Below, piece after piece: positions 15,769 through 24,236 of a stretch of 64,000 nt of DNA (positions are counted from its first letter, which is position 1; every line of letters begins with the position of its first letter). The DNA lies in NCBI RefSeq assembly GCF_001969365.1, contig NZ_CP019312.1, forward strand, positions 310,001-374,000, in the 5' to 3' direction. Source of the stretch: Tateyamaria omphalii. Its GTDB lineage: Bacteria > Pseudomonadota > Alphaproteobacteria > Rhodobacterales > Rhodobacteraceae. The notes under the pieces were generated by a model. It did no database searches and was not told the origin of the DNA. It saw nothing but the letters and a program-made list of their open reading frames with translations. Position numbers and translations under genes: made by a program.

Positions 15769-15960
15769 ATGACGCGTCGCGGTTCCAGGACGGTCGACGA
15801 CGAGATTGATCGCAACCTCAAGCGGGCATTTGAAAAGGTGGCGGAAGAACCCGTGCCCGACCACCTGTTGAAATTGCTGGATCGTCTACGCGCCCGGGAT
15901 GCGGACGCAACAGGTGGCGATACGGAAACAGGGCAATCGGACAGCAACGACATGACCTGA
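15769..15960 (+). CDS. NepR-like anti-sigma factor (copy 2)
   Basis: 63 residues. The start at 15769 has AAGGAG with 7-base spacing; the upstream open frame is non-coding. The core DDEIDRNLKRAFEKVAEEPV followed by PDHLLKLLDRLRARD matches NepR even better than copy 1 (VPD linker between the two helices). The acidic tail is unstructured. There is no sigma or phyR gene next to it. About 330 bases upstream (15436-15768) hold no other supported gene, apart from the divergent PLDc_N promoter. It may bind EcfG, PhyR or another sigma; not resolvable from sequence. Confidence 0.85.
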   Translation: MTRRGSRTVDDEIDRNLKRAFEKVAEEPVPDHLLKLLDRLRARDADATGGDTETGQSDSNDMT

Positions 15961-16000
15961 TCCTTGTGACGCGCCAGTGCCCGGGGCGGTCTTGCGCCCG

Positions 16001-16025
16001 GGAACAGATTGCACCGGCGCGCGTT
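16001..16025 (+). promoter_or_regulatory. EcfG promoter of the 68-residue MNWD protein
   Basis: GGAAC (16001-16005), 16 bases, CGTT (16022-16025). Exact, 24 bases before the ATG at 16050. Confidence 0.85.
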
Positions 16026-16049
16026 CGTCTCACGATATGGGAGATCGAC

Positions 16050-16256
16050 ATGAACTGGGATGAAATCCAAGAACACTGGCCCGCTTTGAAAAAATCCTTG
16101 CGCAAAGAGCATCCTGACCTTGATATGAACGCCCTTGAGACCACGCCGGAGGGGCGTCGCCAATTGTTGCAGTTGCTTGATGCCAGATATGGATTTGCCG
16201 CGCCGAAGGCCGAGGGTGACGTGGACCGTCTGGTTGACGAAGACGACAAACAGTAA
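16050..16256 (+). CDS. Small CsbD-related stress protein
   Basis: 68 residues from the ATG at 16050 (GGGAGA upstream). MNWDEIQEHWPALKKSLRKE resembles the start of the CsbD protein at 9787 (MNWDQIKGNWNETKGKLRQQ), and the later part (GRRQLLQLLDARYGFA) aligns with the CsbD helix LVGLIQKKYG. It is acidic at the C-terminus. I regard it as a diverged CsbD-like protein. Exact EcfG promoter. Confidence 0.75.
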   Translation: MNWDEIQEHWPALKKSLRKEHPDLDMNALETTPEGRRQLLQLLDARYGFAAPKAEGDVDRLVDEDDKQ

Positions 16257-16259
16257 GCC

Positions 16260-17234
16260 TCAGCGCGTGAGCGCGGCCCAGTCCGTGCCAAGCACCTCTT
16301 GCACCACATCTGTCCAGCCGGGCCTGCCCGCAGCCGTTTGAGCCGCCCAGGCGCGGCGCTTGCGCGTCAGGGCGGACAGCGCATCCGCATCCGCGGCCAA
16401 CAACTCCACCAGACGCCAACGCTGCCATTCCAGATTCAGCGACCATGCGGCATCGTCTATGCGGCAATCGGGCAGGCGAAAGTGAAAGGCCGGGCGCCCC
16501 TTGGTGTTGGACTGGTTCGGGAACAGGCGATCAAAAGCCTCTGTATCGGCATGGCGGAAGATCGGCAGCAGATCCAGCGCATGGTTCCGGCTGTTGCAGT
16601 GCTGCGCATACAGGTCGCGCACCGCGTCACACGTGGGTGTCGGACCGATATGCGCAAGCTCTGTCACGAAGGCATCCGGCCAGGGGGCGACAAAGGGCAT
16701 CAGCCGCCGTGTTCCGTCGATGGGCATCCGCCGCCGCAGCCACCCCTGCATCAGGGCGAATGCCAGCACGGTCTGCCAGGTGAAAGGATCGTGTGTGTCC
16801 GTGATGGATACATTCAGATGCACCCCGAACCCCAACAGCACCCCGTCCGTCGTCCCCACGGCCCCGTTCCGGCGCAGCGTGTCGCGAAACGTGTCCAGTC
16901 GGACAAGCTGATCACGGGTCAGGGGATCGGTGACAATCTCGACCGGGATCAGGCCGCGCAGGGCGTCGAGCACCTTGTCGACCGGTCCGGCGTCGCCCAG
17001 CCTGCGCAGCGCCGTGTCGAGGACGATCTTGACCGTCCCCAGCTCCGTTCCGCTGACATGCAGGTCATGGGTCGCGTCCCGGTGGATGTCGCCGCCCAAT
17101 TCGGCGCGCACCAGCGTGGCGGTGGCGTCTTCGGTCAGTCCGGCAAACTCAATCTCGACACCGACGCGGCGGTCGGTGCCATCGGACCCTTGCGGACGGG
17201 GCAGCGGTGCAAAGGGGGTGTCAGTGTGGGACAT
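16260..17234 (-). CDS. Amidoligase family enzyme
   Basis: 324 residues from the ATG at 17234; a TTG start 13 codons upstream is unlikely. VGVEIEFAGL near the N-terminus is the glutamine-synthetase-like amidoligase signature, and GFGVHLNVSI and FRLPDCRI fit the ATP/metal-binding core. Such enzymes join an amine or amino acid to a carboxylate using ATP, and in other genomes are coded with a C26 amidotransferase-like hydrolase that reverses or edits the bond (family knowledge). In this window the C26 gene is at 10058-10771. The gene converges on the 68-residue stress gene with 3 bases between them. Product unknown. Confidence 0.85.
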   Translation of the reverse strand: MSHTDTPFAPLPRPQGSDGTDRRVGVEIEFAGLTEDATATLVRAELGGDIHRDATHDLHVSGTELGTVKIVLDTALRRLGDAGPVDKVLDALRGLIPVEIVTDPLTRDQLVRLDTFRDTLRRNGAVGTTDGVLLGFGVHLNVSITDTHDPFTWQTVLAFALMQGWLRRRMPIDGTRRLMPFVAPWPDAFVTELAHIGPTPTCDAVRDLYAQHCNSRNHALDLLPIFRHADTEAFDRLFPNQSNTKGRPAFHFRLPDCRIDDAAWSLNLEWQRWRLVELLAADADALSALTRKRRAWAAQTAAGRPGWTDVVQEVLGTDWAALTR

Positions 17235-17314
17235 GTCAGGGCCTGTGTGGTGCCGCTGTGCGGCGGATGTCAACAGATCGTCAGCGGGGTGGGGCGGCGC
17301 AGCCGCTTTGCGCC

Positions 17315-17674
17315 TTATGCGGCGTCCGAACAGCCATCCGATTTGAGGGGATCATGCCCCCAGTTCATCAGCGAGTAGCGCCATTTGCTGTGTTCCACAT
17401 CCGCGTCCGGCCCGCCCTGGCTGCAATGGCGATTGATGTAGCCCACGACCGTCGCCATGTGGTCCCATTGGTCATCGGTCAGATCGTCTTTGTTGGTGCG
17501 CTTGATCTTGACGATCCGCTTGGCGGATGCGCGCCCGGTTGAACGCGCGTCGCCGGTGTCGCCGACCGATTTGCTCTCGTCCGTGTCCAGCCACGCCTCG
17601 ATCTCGGACGGGCTCATGTTGACCTGTTCCCGCCATTCGGTCCAGATCTGGTCGCGTGATTTCGAGGAGGACAT
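17315..17674 (-). CDS. DUF3140 protein
   Basis: 119 residues. The N-terminus (DQIWTEWREQVNMSPSEIEAWLDTDES) and the C-terminus (RHCSQGGPDADVEHSKWRYS, then LMNWGHDP) match DUF3140, sometimes annotated as DNA-binding. A basic middle (RIVKIKRTNKDDLTDDQWDH) could contact nucleic acid. GGAG lies 9 bases before the ATG at 17674. No EcfG promoter was found, unlike most small genes here. Confidence 0.8.
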   Translation of the reverse strand: MSSSKSRDQIWTEWREQVNMSPSEIEAWLDTDESKSVGDTGDARSTGRASAKRIVKIKRTNKDDLTDDQWDHMATVVGYINRHCSQGGPDADVEHSKWRYSLMNWGHDPLKSDGCSDAA

Positions 17675-17790
17675 GCCGAGGCTCCGTTTTTAGCAGCGTG
17701 GGTTCACGGGTGGAACGCCGCTGGACCGGCTTTGGTTGCAGCACGGCGCAGGCGTAACGGCGTTCTTTGCAGTGTCAGAGGCCCGCAGGC

Positions 17791-18384
17791 TTAGACAAGT
17801 CGGGATATCCCCCAGACCACGGCCAGCAGGCCGATCATCGCGGGGATCAGCACGCGTTTCGGCACTCCGGCCCGTGCGATGCGCGGCCCCACGATCTGGG
17901 CAAGGATCGCCAGCCCGAAATATCGCAATCCGCGCGACAGGGCGATGACCGCCAGAAAGCTGACGACATTGCCGCCTGCCGCCCCGGCGCCCAGCGTGGC
18001 CAACTGCATCGGCACGGGCGAGAACGACACCAGGAACACGGTCCAGAACAGGCCATCGGTCCCCAGCCGGTCCGTCATCTCTGCAAAGTCCTGTTCCAGC
18101 CCAAGGGCTGCGAGGGCGGGCCGCACCACCGGATCGGCCAGCCACAGCCCGATCCCGTAGAACAACGCAGCACCTGCAAGGCAGCCCAGCCAGATGGCCA
18201 GCGCAATGGTCAGGGCGCGGCGCGGGTGCCCCACCATCAGCGGCACCACGACCGTTTCAAGCGGTATGGGGGCCACCGTGCTTTCGGCAAAGGATGCGGC
18301 GGCCAGTCCAGTGCGGTGCTGCGCGAGGCGGTGCAACAGATCGTGTGCGTCCGTGTCCGGATCAGATGTGGTGTCACGCATCAT
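17791..18384 (-). CDS. VTT/SNARE-associated (YqaA/DedA-like) membrane protein
   Basis: 197 residues; the ATG at 18384 has AAGGAGAG upstream, while the open frame extending to 18684 runs over the nepR-like gene on the other strand and is rejected. Helices with the VTT pattern: FAESTVAPIPLETVVVPLMV, then GCLAGAALFYGIGLWL, then FLVSFSPVPMQLATLGAGAAGG and LSRGLRYFGLAILA. YqaA/DedA relatives act in lipid scrambling or membrane homeostasis. No EcfG promoter seen. Confidence 0.82.
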   Translation of the reverse strand: MMRDTTSDPDTDAHDLLHRLAQHRTGLAAASFAESTVAPIPLETVVVPLMVGHPRRALTIALAIWLGCLAGAALFYGIGLWLADPVVRPALAALGLEQDFAEMTDRLGTDGLFWTVFLVSFSPVPMQLATLGAGAAGGNVVSFLAVIALSRGLRYFGLAILAQIVGPRIARAGVPKRVLIPAMIGLLAVVWGISRLV

Positions 18385-18535
18385 GCCCTTGTCTCTCCTT
18401 GCCCGCGCTGCCCTGCGCGCGGACGGGGTCATGTGGCCCGACCCCGTCGGCATGTATGACAACCAGCGCCCCATATCGCCACGCAATCCACCCCGGCGGT
18501 GCGTTCTGCGCATGTCCGCCGTGTGAGACACCCAT

Positions 18536-18561
18536 GGAACAAAACGCGCGAGCGAAGGGTT
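18536..18561 (+). promoter_or_regulatory. Near-consensus EcfG promoter of the nepR3-ecfG-kinase operon
   Basis: GGAAC (18536-18540), 17 bases, GGTT (18558-18561). One base from consensus, 41 bases upstream of the ATG at 18603. Confidence 0.55.
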
Positions 18562-18602
18562 TGATCCAGCGGGCAGACAAAAAAACACAGAGGCAAAGCA
18601 AC

Positions 18603-18770
18603 ATGGCACAGATCCTGAACGGTCAGACCAACCGCTGGCGCATGGCAGCGATCCGGGCGTCCTTGCGACAAGCCTTTGGCACATGCGCGCCTGAGCACTC
18701 GGGGCCCGAGCGGCTGGGCATCCTTCTCAATGCGCTGCGCAAGACATCCGGCGCGGCGACAGAGAAATGA
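18603..18770 (+). CDS. NepR-like anti-sigma factor (copy 3, diverged)
   Basis: 55 residues. RMAAIRASLRQAFGTCAPEH followed by SGPERLGILLNALRK keeps the two NepR helices, but the linker VPD is replaced by SGP and the first helix has lost acidic positions. It sits directly in front of an ecfG-like frame, the usual nepR-ecfG order. Its stop (18768-18770) touches a GTG start for the sigma-like frame, and an ATG follows at 18778. Whether it still binds a sigma factor is uncertain. Confidence 0.75.
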   Translation: MAQILNGQTNRWRMAAIRASLRQAFGTCAPEHSGPERLGILLNALRKTSGAATEK

Positions 18771-18777
18771 GTGCGTC

Positions 18778-19328
18778 ATGCAAACTCTCAGCCCGAAAGA
18801 CGCATGGGCGCCGCACTTGCCATTTCTTCGGGCCTTGCCGATGACCCCGCGCGGGTCGTGGATCTGGTCCACAGACCGGTCGAGAAGGCGCTGCCTAGGG
18901 TCCCACCGGGGTCCGACATGATGGCCCGGCTGTTCACGATCCTGCGCAACACCCCCTGTTCGCAGATGCGCAGCGCGGAGCGCGCGGGTCTTGGTGCCGA
19001 CGGGCACGGTGCCACAACGCGGACCGCGCCACCGGCGCAGGAAAAGCGGCTGGCCTGTGACGATCTTCTATCGGCTGTGCGCACGCGTCCGGCGGATCAG
19101 CGCGTGGCCCTGCTGCTGGTCTGTGTCGCGGGATACCACGATGCGGACGCGGCCAACATGTGCGACGGGCCCCACGACACCGTCGAAGGCCGGGTCAACC
19201 ACGAGCACAATAAATTGGCGGGCCTCATGGACATGGACGCCAGACATGACATCCTGAGTAACGACAGGATCACAATGATACTTCAAGCACATAGAAGGCA
19301 ATCCAGTGACAGCAGACAATTCGGGTGA
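18778..19328 (+). pseudogene. EcfG-like sigma factor with a frameshift near its N-terminus
   Basis: From ATG 18778 the frame gives MQTLSPKDAWAPHLPFLRAL, a normal EcfG N-terminus. The remaining similarity is in another frame (GTG 18771 or ATG 18804): LADDPARVVDLVHRPVEKAL, then PGSDMMARLFTILRNTPCSQ (region 2), then RPADQRVALLLVCVAGYHDA (region 4) and AGLMDMDARHDIL. About five residues appear missing where the frames join (around 18830), as after a small deletion. Region 4 has also lost basic residues of the recognition helix (HDTVEGRVNHEH where relatives have GTVKSRxxRAR). It could be a decayed copy, a sequencing error, or a protein made from the internal start without intact region 2.1. It overlaps the kinase start by 23 bases. 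Confidence 0.75.
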
Positions 19329-21027
19329 CGACACCGCGGACGCGAACCGCACGTCGCTGACGTTTCGCATCGGGGCCTTGCTGACGCTGGCCCTGTTGCC
19401 CCTCGGCGTGATCGCCATCCTGCAATCATGGTCAGCGATCAACACCGCGCGCGACGGCTACCGTCAAAGCCTGTCCGCGCAAACCCTGCGTGCCGCGCGG
19501 CCCGGGGCCGAGGCGATCACGCGCGCCTTTGGCCTGGCCCGCGGGCTGAGCCACGCGGTTCCGGCCTTGCTGGAGGATTCGGAGGACTGCGTCGCGGCCA
19601 TGCAGAATGCCGTCAGGCAGAACGACAAGTTCTCCTTTGCCGGTTTCATCGACATGGATCAGGTGACCACGTGCAACAGCGCCGGGCAGCGCTTTGATTT
19701 CTCCGACAATCCCGCAATTGATCAATTGTTCGACGCACGCCTGCCGGATGTCGCCTTCAACCCGTCGGGCAATGTATCAAACGACGCGGTGGTGATCATC
19801 AGGCAGCCGGTGCGCGGCCGCGACGACACGTTTTTCGGGTTCGTGTCGCTGTCCTTTCCGGCCACGCCGCTGGCCGAAACACGTGCCCCGGCCGATGCCG
19901 ACCCGAACCTGACCCTTGTCACCTTTGACGGGCAGGGTCAGCTGTTGACCACCGGAGGTGACCGAGAGGGGGTCGCCCCGCTGTTGCCTGCCGACGGCGG
20001 ATTGACCGCCCTTGTCGGCAGCAGTCAGCGCGTCTTTTCCGCCCTCAGCGTGGACGGCCAGCGCCGCGACTACACCCTTGCGCCGATTGTCCCCGATCGC
20101 GCCTACGCGTTGGGGATCTGGGATGTGCCACGCCTGAATACCGGTGATCTGCCGCTGATCCTGCGGGCGGCGTCCTTTCCGTTGCTCATGTGGCTGGTCA
20201 GCCTGACGGTGGCCATCATGGCGCTGCGCCATCAGGTCATCGGGCCAGTGCGCGCCCTGCGGATGCGTATGCGCAGCTTTGCCGACGGGCGCGCCATCTT
20301 CCGGGCCAATTCCGTCTCGAACGCCCCGCGCGAGTTGCAGGAGATCGGCGAGACGTTCGAACAGGTCGCCGACAAGGTGGTGCGCGACGAGGCCGATCTG
20401 GAAGAAAAGGTGCACGAGCGTGAATTGCTGCTGCGCGAGGTGCACCACCGGGTCAAGAACAACCTGCAATTGATGTCCTCGATCATCAACATGCAGATCC
20501 GTCAGGATGTCGGCCCCGAGGCCGAGGATGCGTTGCGCCGCGTGCAGCAGCGGCTGTCCAGCCTCGCCAAGTTTCACCAGGACCTGTATGAAACCTCGTC
20601 CCTGTCCAAGCTGCGCGCCGATCAGCTGTTGGAGGATCTGACCCGTCAGAACGTGAACCTGAACACGGATGCGCACCGACAAATCGACCTGCGGCTCGAT
20701 CTGGACAAGGTCACGTTGGAGCCGGATCAGGCGGGCCCGTTGGCCATGCTTGTCACCGAGGCGCTGACAAATGCCATAAAACACGCCAGCGGTTCCGTGG
20801 ATGCCCCTGTTTTCGTTGCCGTTTCCATGAAGCGCACGGGCGGCGACACCGGGCGGCAGATGCGCCTGCGCGTCGAAAATTCGCTGTCGGGGCATGTGTT
20901 GGAGCCACGCGAGTCCGGTCTGGGGACGCGGCTGATCCGGGCCTTCGCCTTGCAGGTCGGCGGCAGCCTTCGGCAGGACCGCGAAGGCGACCGTTACATT
21001 GTCGAACTGGTCTTTGACCGACTGTGA
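19306..21027 (+). CDS. HisKA_2 (HRxxN) membrane sensor kinase, likely PhyR kinase
   Basis: 573 residues from a GTG at 19306 (AGAAGG upstream). There is a transmembrane helix at about 20-42, a periplasmic sensor region of about 240 residues, a second helix near 290-310, a HAMP-like linker, a short coiled coil, and then the phosphoacceptor motif HRVKNN with His381. The ATPase part keeps the N-box (LVTEALTNAIKHA) and GLGTRLI. HRxxN kinases of this type phosphorylate PhyR in the GSR (PhyK and relatives). It is coded in the same operon as the nepR-like and ecfG-like genes, which supports that role. The ligand sensed is unknown. Confidence 0.9.
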   Translation: MTADNSGDDTADANRTSLTFRIGALLTLALLPLGVIAILQSWSAINTARDGYRQSLSAQTLRAARPGAEAITRAFGLARGLSHAVPALLEDSEDCVAAMQNAVRQNDKFSFAGFIDMDQVTTCNSAGQRFDFSDNPAIDQLFDARLPDVAFNPSGNVSNDAVVIIRQPVRGRDDTFFGFVSLSFPATPLAETRAPADADPNLTLVTFDGQGQLLTTGGDREGVAPLLPADGGLTALVGSSQRVFSALSVDGQRRDYTLAPIVPDRAYALGIWDVPRLNTGDLPLILRAASFPLLMWLVSLTVAIMALRHQVIGPVRALRMRMRSFADGRAIFRANSVSNAPRELQEIGETFEQVADKVVRDEADLEEKVHERELLLREVHHRVKNNLQLMSSIINMQIRQDVGPEAEDALRRVQQRLSSLAKFHQDLYETSSLSKLRADQLLEDLTRQNVNLNTDAHRQIDLRLDLDKVTLEPDQAGPLAMLVTEALTNAIKHASGSVDAPVFVAVSMKRTGGDTGRQMRLRVENSLSGHVLEPRESGLGTRLIRAFALQVGGSLRQDREGDRYIVELVFDRL

Positions 21028-21095
21028 CGGCCTTGAGGGGAACAAGAGCGCTTCTGCCGCGTTTGACCTTGCAGTGGAACGGCGGGCGGGCGACG

Positions 21096-22691
21096 ATGAT
21101 GCGGGCAGATTTCAATCAGACCGATATGGACCCCTCTGCGCCCCGGCCGACAACACCCGCACAGTCCGATGTACAGATCCTCATCACCGCGGCGGAAACC
21201 TACCCCGAGATGGAGCGCGCCTTTCTGGCCGCTGAGCGTGAGATCTGGGCCAGCTACCGCGTGTTCGATCTGGCGACGAAGCTGCGCAGCGATGAGGGGC
21301 GCGCCATCGGTGAGACGTGGTTCGACCTGATCGTGCACGTGCTGCGCAGGGGCGTGCGCCTCAACATGGTGCTGGCGGATTTTGACCCGATCCTTGCGCC
21401 AAAGCTGCATTGTGCCGCATGGACGGCCCGCCGCGCCTTTATCGCCGCAGGCGAGGCGGCGGGACCGGATGCGGACCTGCACGTGGTCAATGCCACGCAT
21501 TCCGGCCGGGTGGGGATCATTCCCCGCATGCTTTTGTGGCCCCGCACGGTGCGCGAGATCGCGCGGCTGGCCCGAAAACTGAACGCGATGCCATCCCACC
21601 AGCGTGCGCGGCGCCTGCAATGCAGCCCCGGCCTGCGGCCCTGGTTGAAGGAAAGCACGGGTGGCACCCTCAGTGCCCGCAAGTGGCGGCCCCCGCCGCT
21701 GGTGCCGGGCACACACCATCAGAAGATCGCCGTCTTTGACCGGTCCCGCCTGTGTGTGGGCGGGCTTGACCTGGACGAACGGCGCTATGACGACAAGGGC
21801 CACCACCGCGCGCGAGACGAAACCTGGCACGATATCCAGCTGATGTGTCGCGGCGCGGTCGTCCAGGAGGCGCAGGAGCATCTGGAGACGTTTCTGCATG
21901 CGGTGGCGGGCGACGGTGACGTGCCGCAGACCTCGCACCTGCGGCGCACGTTGTCGCGCCGACGCCGGGTGGAGGCGCCGCATCTGGGCCCGCGGCCCCT
22001 GGTCTGCGAACTGGCCGACGCGCATTTCAACATGATCCGGCAGGCGCGGCAGTTGATCTATCTGGAAACCCAGTTCTTTCGGGACGTTCGCATCGCCGAT
22101 GCGTTGGCCGAGGCGGCGCAGAAGACCCCGGAACTGGGCCTGATCCTGATCCTGCCCGGCGCGCCCGAGGATGTGGCCTTTGACGGCAATACCGGGTCGG
22201 ACGCGCGCTTTGGCGAATACCAGCAGGCGCGCGCGCTGGACCGGATCAGCGACGGCTTCGGGACACGGCTGGCGCTCTGCTCTCCTGTCAAGCCGATGCG
22301 CGTGGCGGGGCGCGGCCGCGACACCCTGTGCGGGTCGCCCATCATCTATGTGCATGCCAAGGTGTCCGTCTTTGACGATGCCGGGGCCATCGTGTCCTCT
22401 GCCAATCTGAACGCCCGCAGCCTGAAATGGGACACCGAGGCGGGTGTCGTCCTGGACCGTGCGCAGGACGTCCGCGGGATGCGGCACCGGGTGTTCGACC
22501 ATTGGCTGTCCGCCGATGCGGACCCTGCATGTTACGACCCTGCGCGCGCCGTTGCGGGCTTTCGGGACATAATTTCCCGCAATGCCGAATGCGCGCCCGA
22601 GGCGCGCACCGGCTTTCTGGTGCCGCACGATCGTGCGCCCGCCACCGAATTCGGGCGCCCTCTGCCCGGTGTGCCGGATGCGATGGTCTAA
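21096..22691 (+). CDS. Phospholipase D-like (two HKD motifs) protein
   Basis: About 531 residues. Two HKD motifs are present: HHQKIAVFD (about residue 208) and HAKVSVFDD (about 420), each followed by the usual Gly/Asn stretch (VGGLDLDERR; SSANLNARSLKWDTE). It is similar to cardiolipin synthase/PLD-like transphosphatidylases, but has no N-terminal membrane helices, so it may act on lipids peripherally. The start is uncertain: a GTG at 21024 overlaps the kinase stop, and ATGs exist at 21096, 21099 and 21126 without a strong ribosome-binding site. It is probably the last gene of the kinase operon. Confidence 0.85.
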   Translation: MMRADFNQTDMDPSAPRPTTPAQSDVQILITAAETYPEMERAFLAAEREIWASYRVFDLATKLRSDEGRAIGETWFDLIVHVLRRGVRLNMVLADFDPILAPKLHCAAWTARRAFIAAGEAAGPDADLHVVNATHSGRVGIIPRMLLWPRTVREIARLARKLNAMPSHQRARRLQCSPGLRPWLKESTGGTLSARKWRPPPLVPGTHHQKIAVFDRSRLCVGGLDLDERRYDDKGHHRARDETWHDIQLMCRGAVVQEAQEHLETFLHAVAGDGDVPQTSHLRRTLSRRRRVEAPHLGPRPLVCELADAHFNMIRQARQLIYLETQFFRDVRIADALAEAAQKTPELGLILILPGAPEDVAFDGNTGSDARFGEYQQARALDRISDGFGTRLALCSPVKPMRVAGRGRDTLCGSPIIYVHAKVSVFDDAGAIVSSANLNARSLKWDTEAGVVLDRAQDVRGMRHRVFDHWLSADADPACYDPARAVAGFRDIISRNAECAPEARTGFLVPHDRAPATEFGRPLPGVPDAMV

Positions 22692-22704
22692 ACGCCAAGG
22701 CGCG

Positions 22705-22730
22705 GGAACCACAGCTGCCGATGCCGCGTT
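22705..22730 (+). promoter_or_regulatory. EcfG promoter of the small-protein/hdeD pair
   Basis: GGAAC (22705-22709), 17 bases, CGTT (22727-22730). Exact, 36 bases before the ATG at 22767. Confidence 0.85.
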
Positions 22731-22766
22731 TCACCCGCAACGCAGTCATGAAACCGGAGATCGAAA

Positions 22767-22919
22767 ATGGATGCCACGAACCTGCTTGCCGTCCTTGCCC
22801 TCGCCACCCTGGTGATGGTCATCGTGTTTGCCCTTGTCAGCAAACGGAAGACAGAACAACGCATGAATGACGATGATGCGCCCAAGTCGCGTCTGGCCAA
22901 GGACGCCCCGGACAAGTGA
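22767..22919 (+). CDS. Small single-span membrane protein
   Basis: 50 residues: one N-terminal helix (LLAVLALATLVMVIVFALV) followed by a charged tail (KRKTEQRMNDDDAPKSRLAK). GGAGA precedes the ATG. It lies directly behind an exact EcfG promoter and 43 bases before hdeD. No family recognised. Confidence 0.65.
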   Translation: MDATNLLAVLALATLVMVIVFALVSKRKTEQRMNDDDAPKSRLAKDAPDK

Positions 22920-22962
22920 CCCGTCACCACATCATTCAGTTGTTGAGCAAAGGATACCGGCG

Positions 22963-23583
22963 ATGACCAGCGAAACCGCGACCGATACATCCGCGCCCGA
23001 GCGGGAAGATGCCTTTCGCGCGGGCAAGAGTGCCGCGGAAAACCGCTGGCTTCTTGGGCTGGTCGGTATCGTGACCGTGGTCGCGGGCGTTATTGCCCTG
23101 GCGATGCCGTTTCTGGCGTCGCTGACGGCGGCCCTGCTCGCGGGGTGGGTGTTGATTGCAAGCGGCGTGGTTGGTCTTGTTACCGCTGTGCGTCGTGACG
23201 CTGGGTGGTCGCTTGCCGCGTCGTTTGCGCTGTCCCTCGTGTCGATCCTGGCGGGTGTGATGACGCTGGTCCTGCCAGGGGCCGGTCTATTGGCGTTGAC
23301 GACGCTGCTGATCGCATATTTCGCGGTGAGCGGGGCCCTTCGCGTCTACTATGGTGCCCGCGCCGTGCGCGACGGTGGCGGTTGGATGGTTGCGGCGGGC
23401 GTGCTGTCTCTTGTCCTTGCCATCTTGCTCTTTTTCGGGCTGCCCTTCAGCGCGGTCTGGGTGCCCGGTGTCATGCTGGGTGTGGACCTGGTGCTTTTGG
23501 GTGCGTTGCAGATTGCCCTGGCCGTGCGGGCCGGGAAAGTCGCGCCCGCGTCGGACGGCCATGGCGCAGAGCGTCACGCCTGA
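22963..23583 (+). CDS. HdeD family (DUF308) membrane protein
   Basis: 206 residues from the ATG at 22963 (AAAGGA upstream). Six hydrophobic segments arranged as three related hairpins, with the repeated motif pattern GVIALAMPFLASLTAALLAG and GVMTLVLPGAGLLALTTLL typical of HdeD/DUF308. In E. coli HdeD helps acid resistance at high cell density. It is likely cotranscribed with the 50-residue gene from the EcfG promoter at 22705. It converges on trkA with a 10-base overlap. Confidence 0.88.
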   Translation: MTSETATDTSAPEREDAFRAGKSAAENRWLLGLVGIVTVVAGVIALAMPFLASLTAALLAGWVLIASGVVGLVTAVRRDAGWSLAASFALSLVSILAGVMTLVLPGAGLLALTTLLIAYFAVSGALRVYYGARAVRDGGGWMVAAGVLSLVLAILLFFGLPFSAVWVPGVMLGVDLVLLGALQIALAVRAGKVAPASDGHGAERHA

Positions 23584-24230
23584 TCCTTCGCAAAGATCTT
23601 GGTCAGCGCCTCAGCATCCTCGCTGGCCACCACGAAAAGCACGTGATCACCTTCGGACAGGGTCGAGTCGGGGTCCGCGAACGTTTCCTTGTCCCGGCCT
23701 GCATGGGCGATGGGGCGCGCGTTTTCCGGCAGATCAAGATCCTTGATCGCGGATCCATCCATCCGGTCCGGCACCGTGTGGTTGGCAAGGCGCAAGTCCC
23801 GATGCAGCGCCATATCGGTGTCCATCTCGCTGTGATCGGTCAGGTTCGACAGGATCGAGGCGGCAAGGCTTTCATGCGGTGTCACCACATCGTCGAGCGA
23901 CAATTCCTCGGCCACCGACATCAGTTCGGCGCGCACGATCTGCGGAATGACCCGATCATACCCGACGGACCGGCCGACAATGGCCGCCAGGATGTTTACG
24001 TCGTCCTGGTTTGTCAGGGCAACCAAAGCATCTGACCCGTCGCCATAGGCATCCCGCAGCGTGGATGGCAGCGTGCCGTCGCCGCAGACCATGGCGCAAT
24101 CCAGCCCGTCGGCCAGATCATCCAGCCGGGACCGATCAATGTCGATCAGGATGACTTCGTGATCCGCATCCACCAGTTGTCGCACCAGCGCCACGCCAAA
24201 GCGCGACGCCCCCAGAACAGTGATGTGCAT
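23574..24230 (-). CDS. TrkA-like K+ uptake regulatory subunit
   Basis: 218 residues. The RCK_N nucleotide-binding domain starts MHITVLGASRFGVALVRQLV (a GxSRFG variant of GxGxxG), with the acidic end of strand 2 in ILIDID; an RCK_C domain covers about 135-215. It binds NAD(H)/ATP and gates the TrkH channel. The gene begins 6 bases after the trkH stop, so the two are an operon. The single RCK pair is the short KtrA-like form rather than the duplicated TrkA of enterics. Confidence 0.88.
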   Translation of the reverse strand: MHITVLGASRFGVALVRQLVDADHEVILIDIDRSRLDDLADGLDCAMVCGDGTLPSTLRDAYGDGSDALVALTNQDDVNILAAIVGRSVGYDRVIPQIVRAELMSVAEELSLDDVVTPHESLAASILSNLTDHSEMDTDMALHRDLRLANHTVPDRMDGSAIKDLDLPENARPIAHAGRDKETFADPDSTLSEGDHVLFVVASEDAEALTKIFAKDQA

Positions 24231-24236
24231 GATGTG

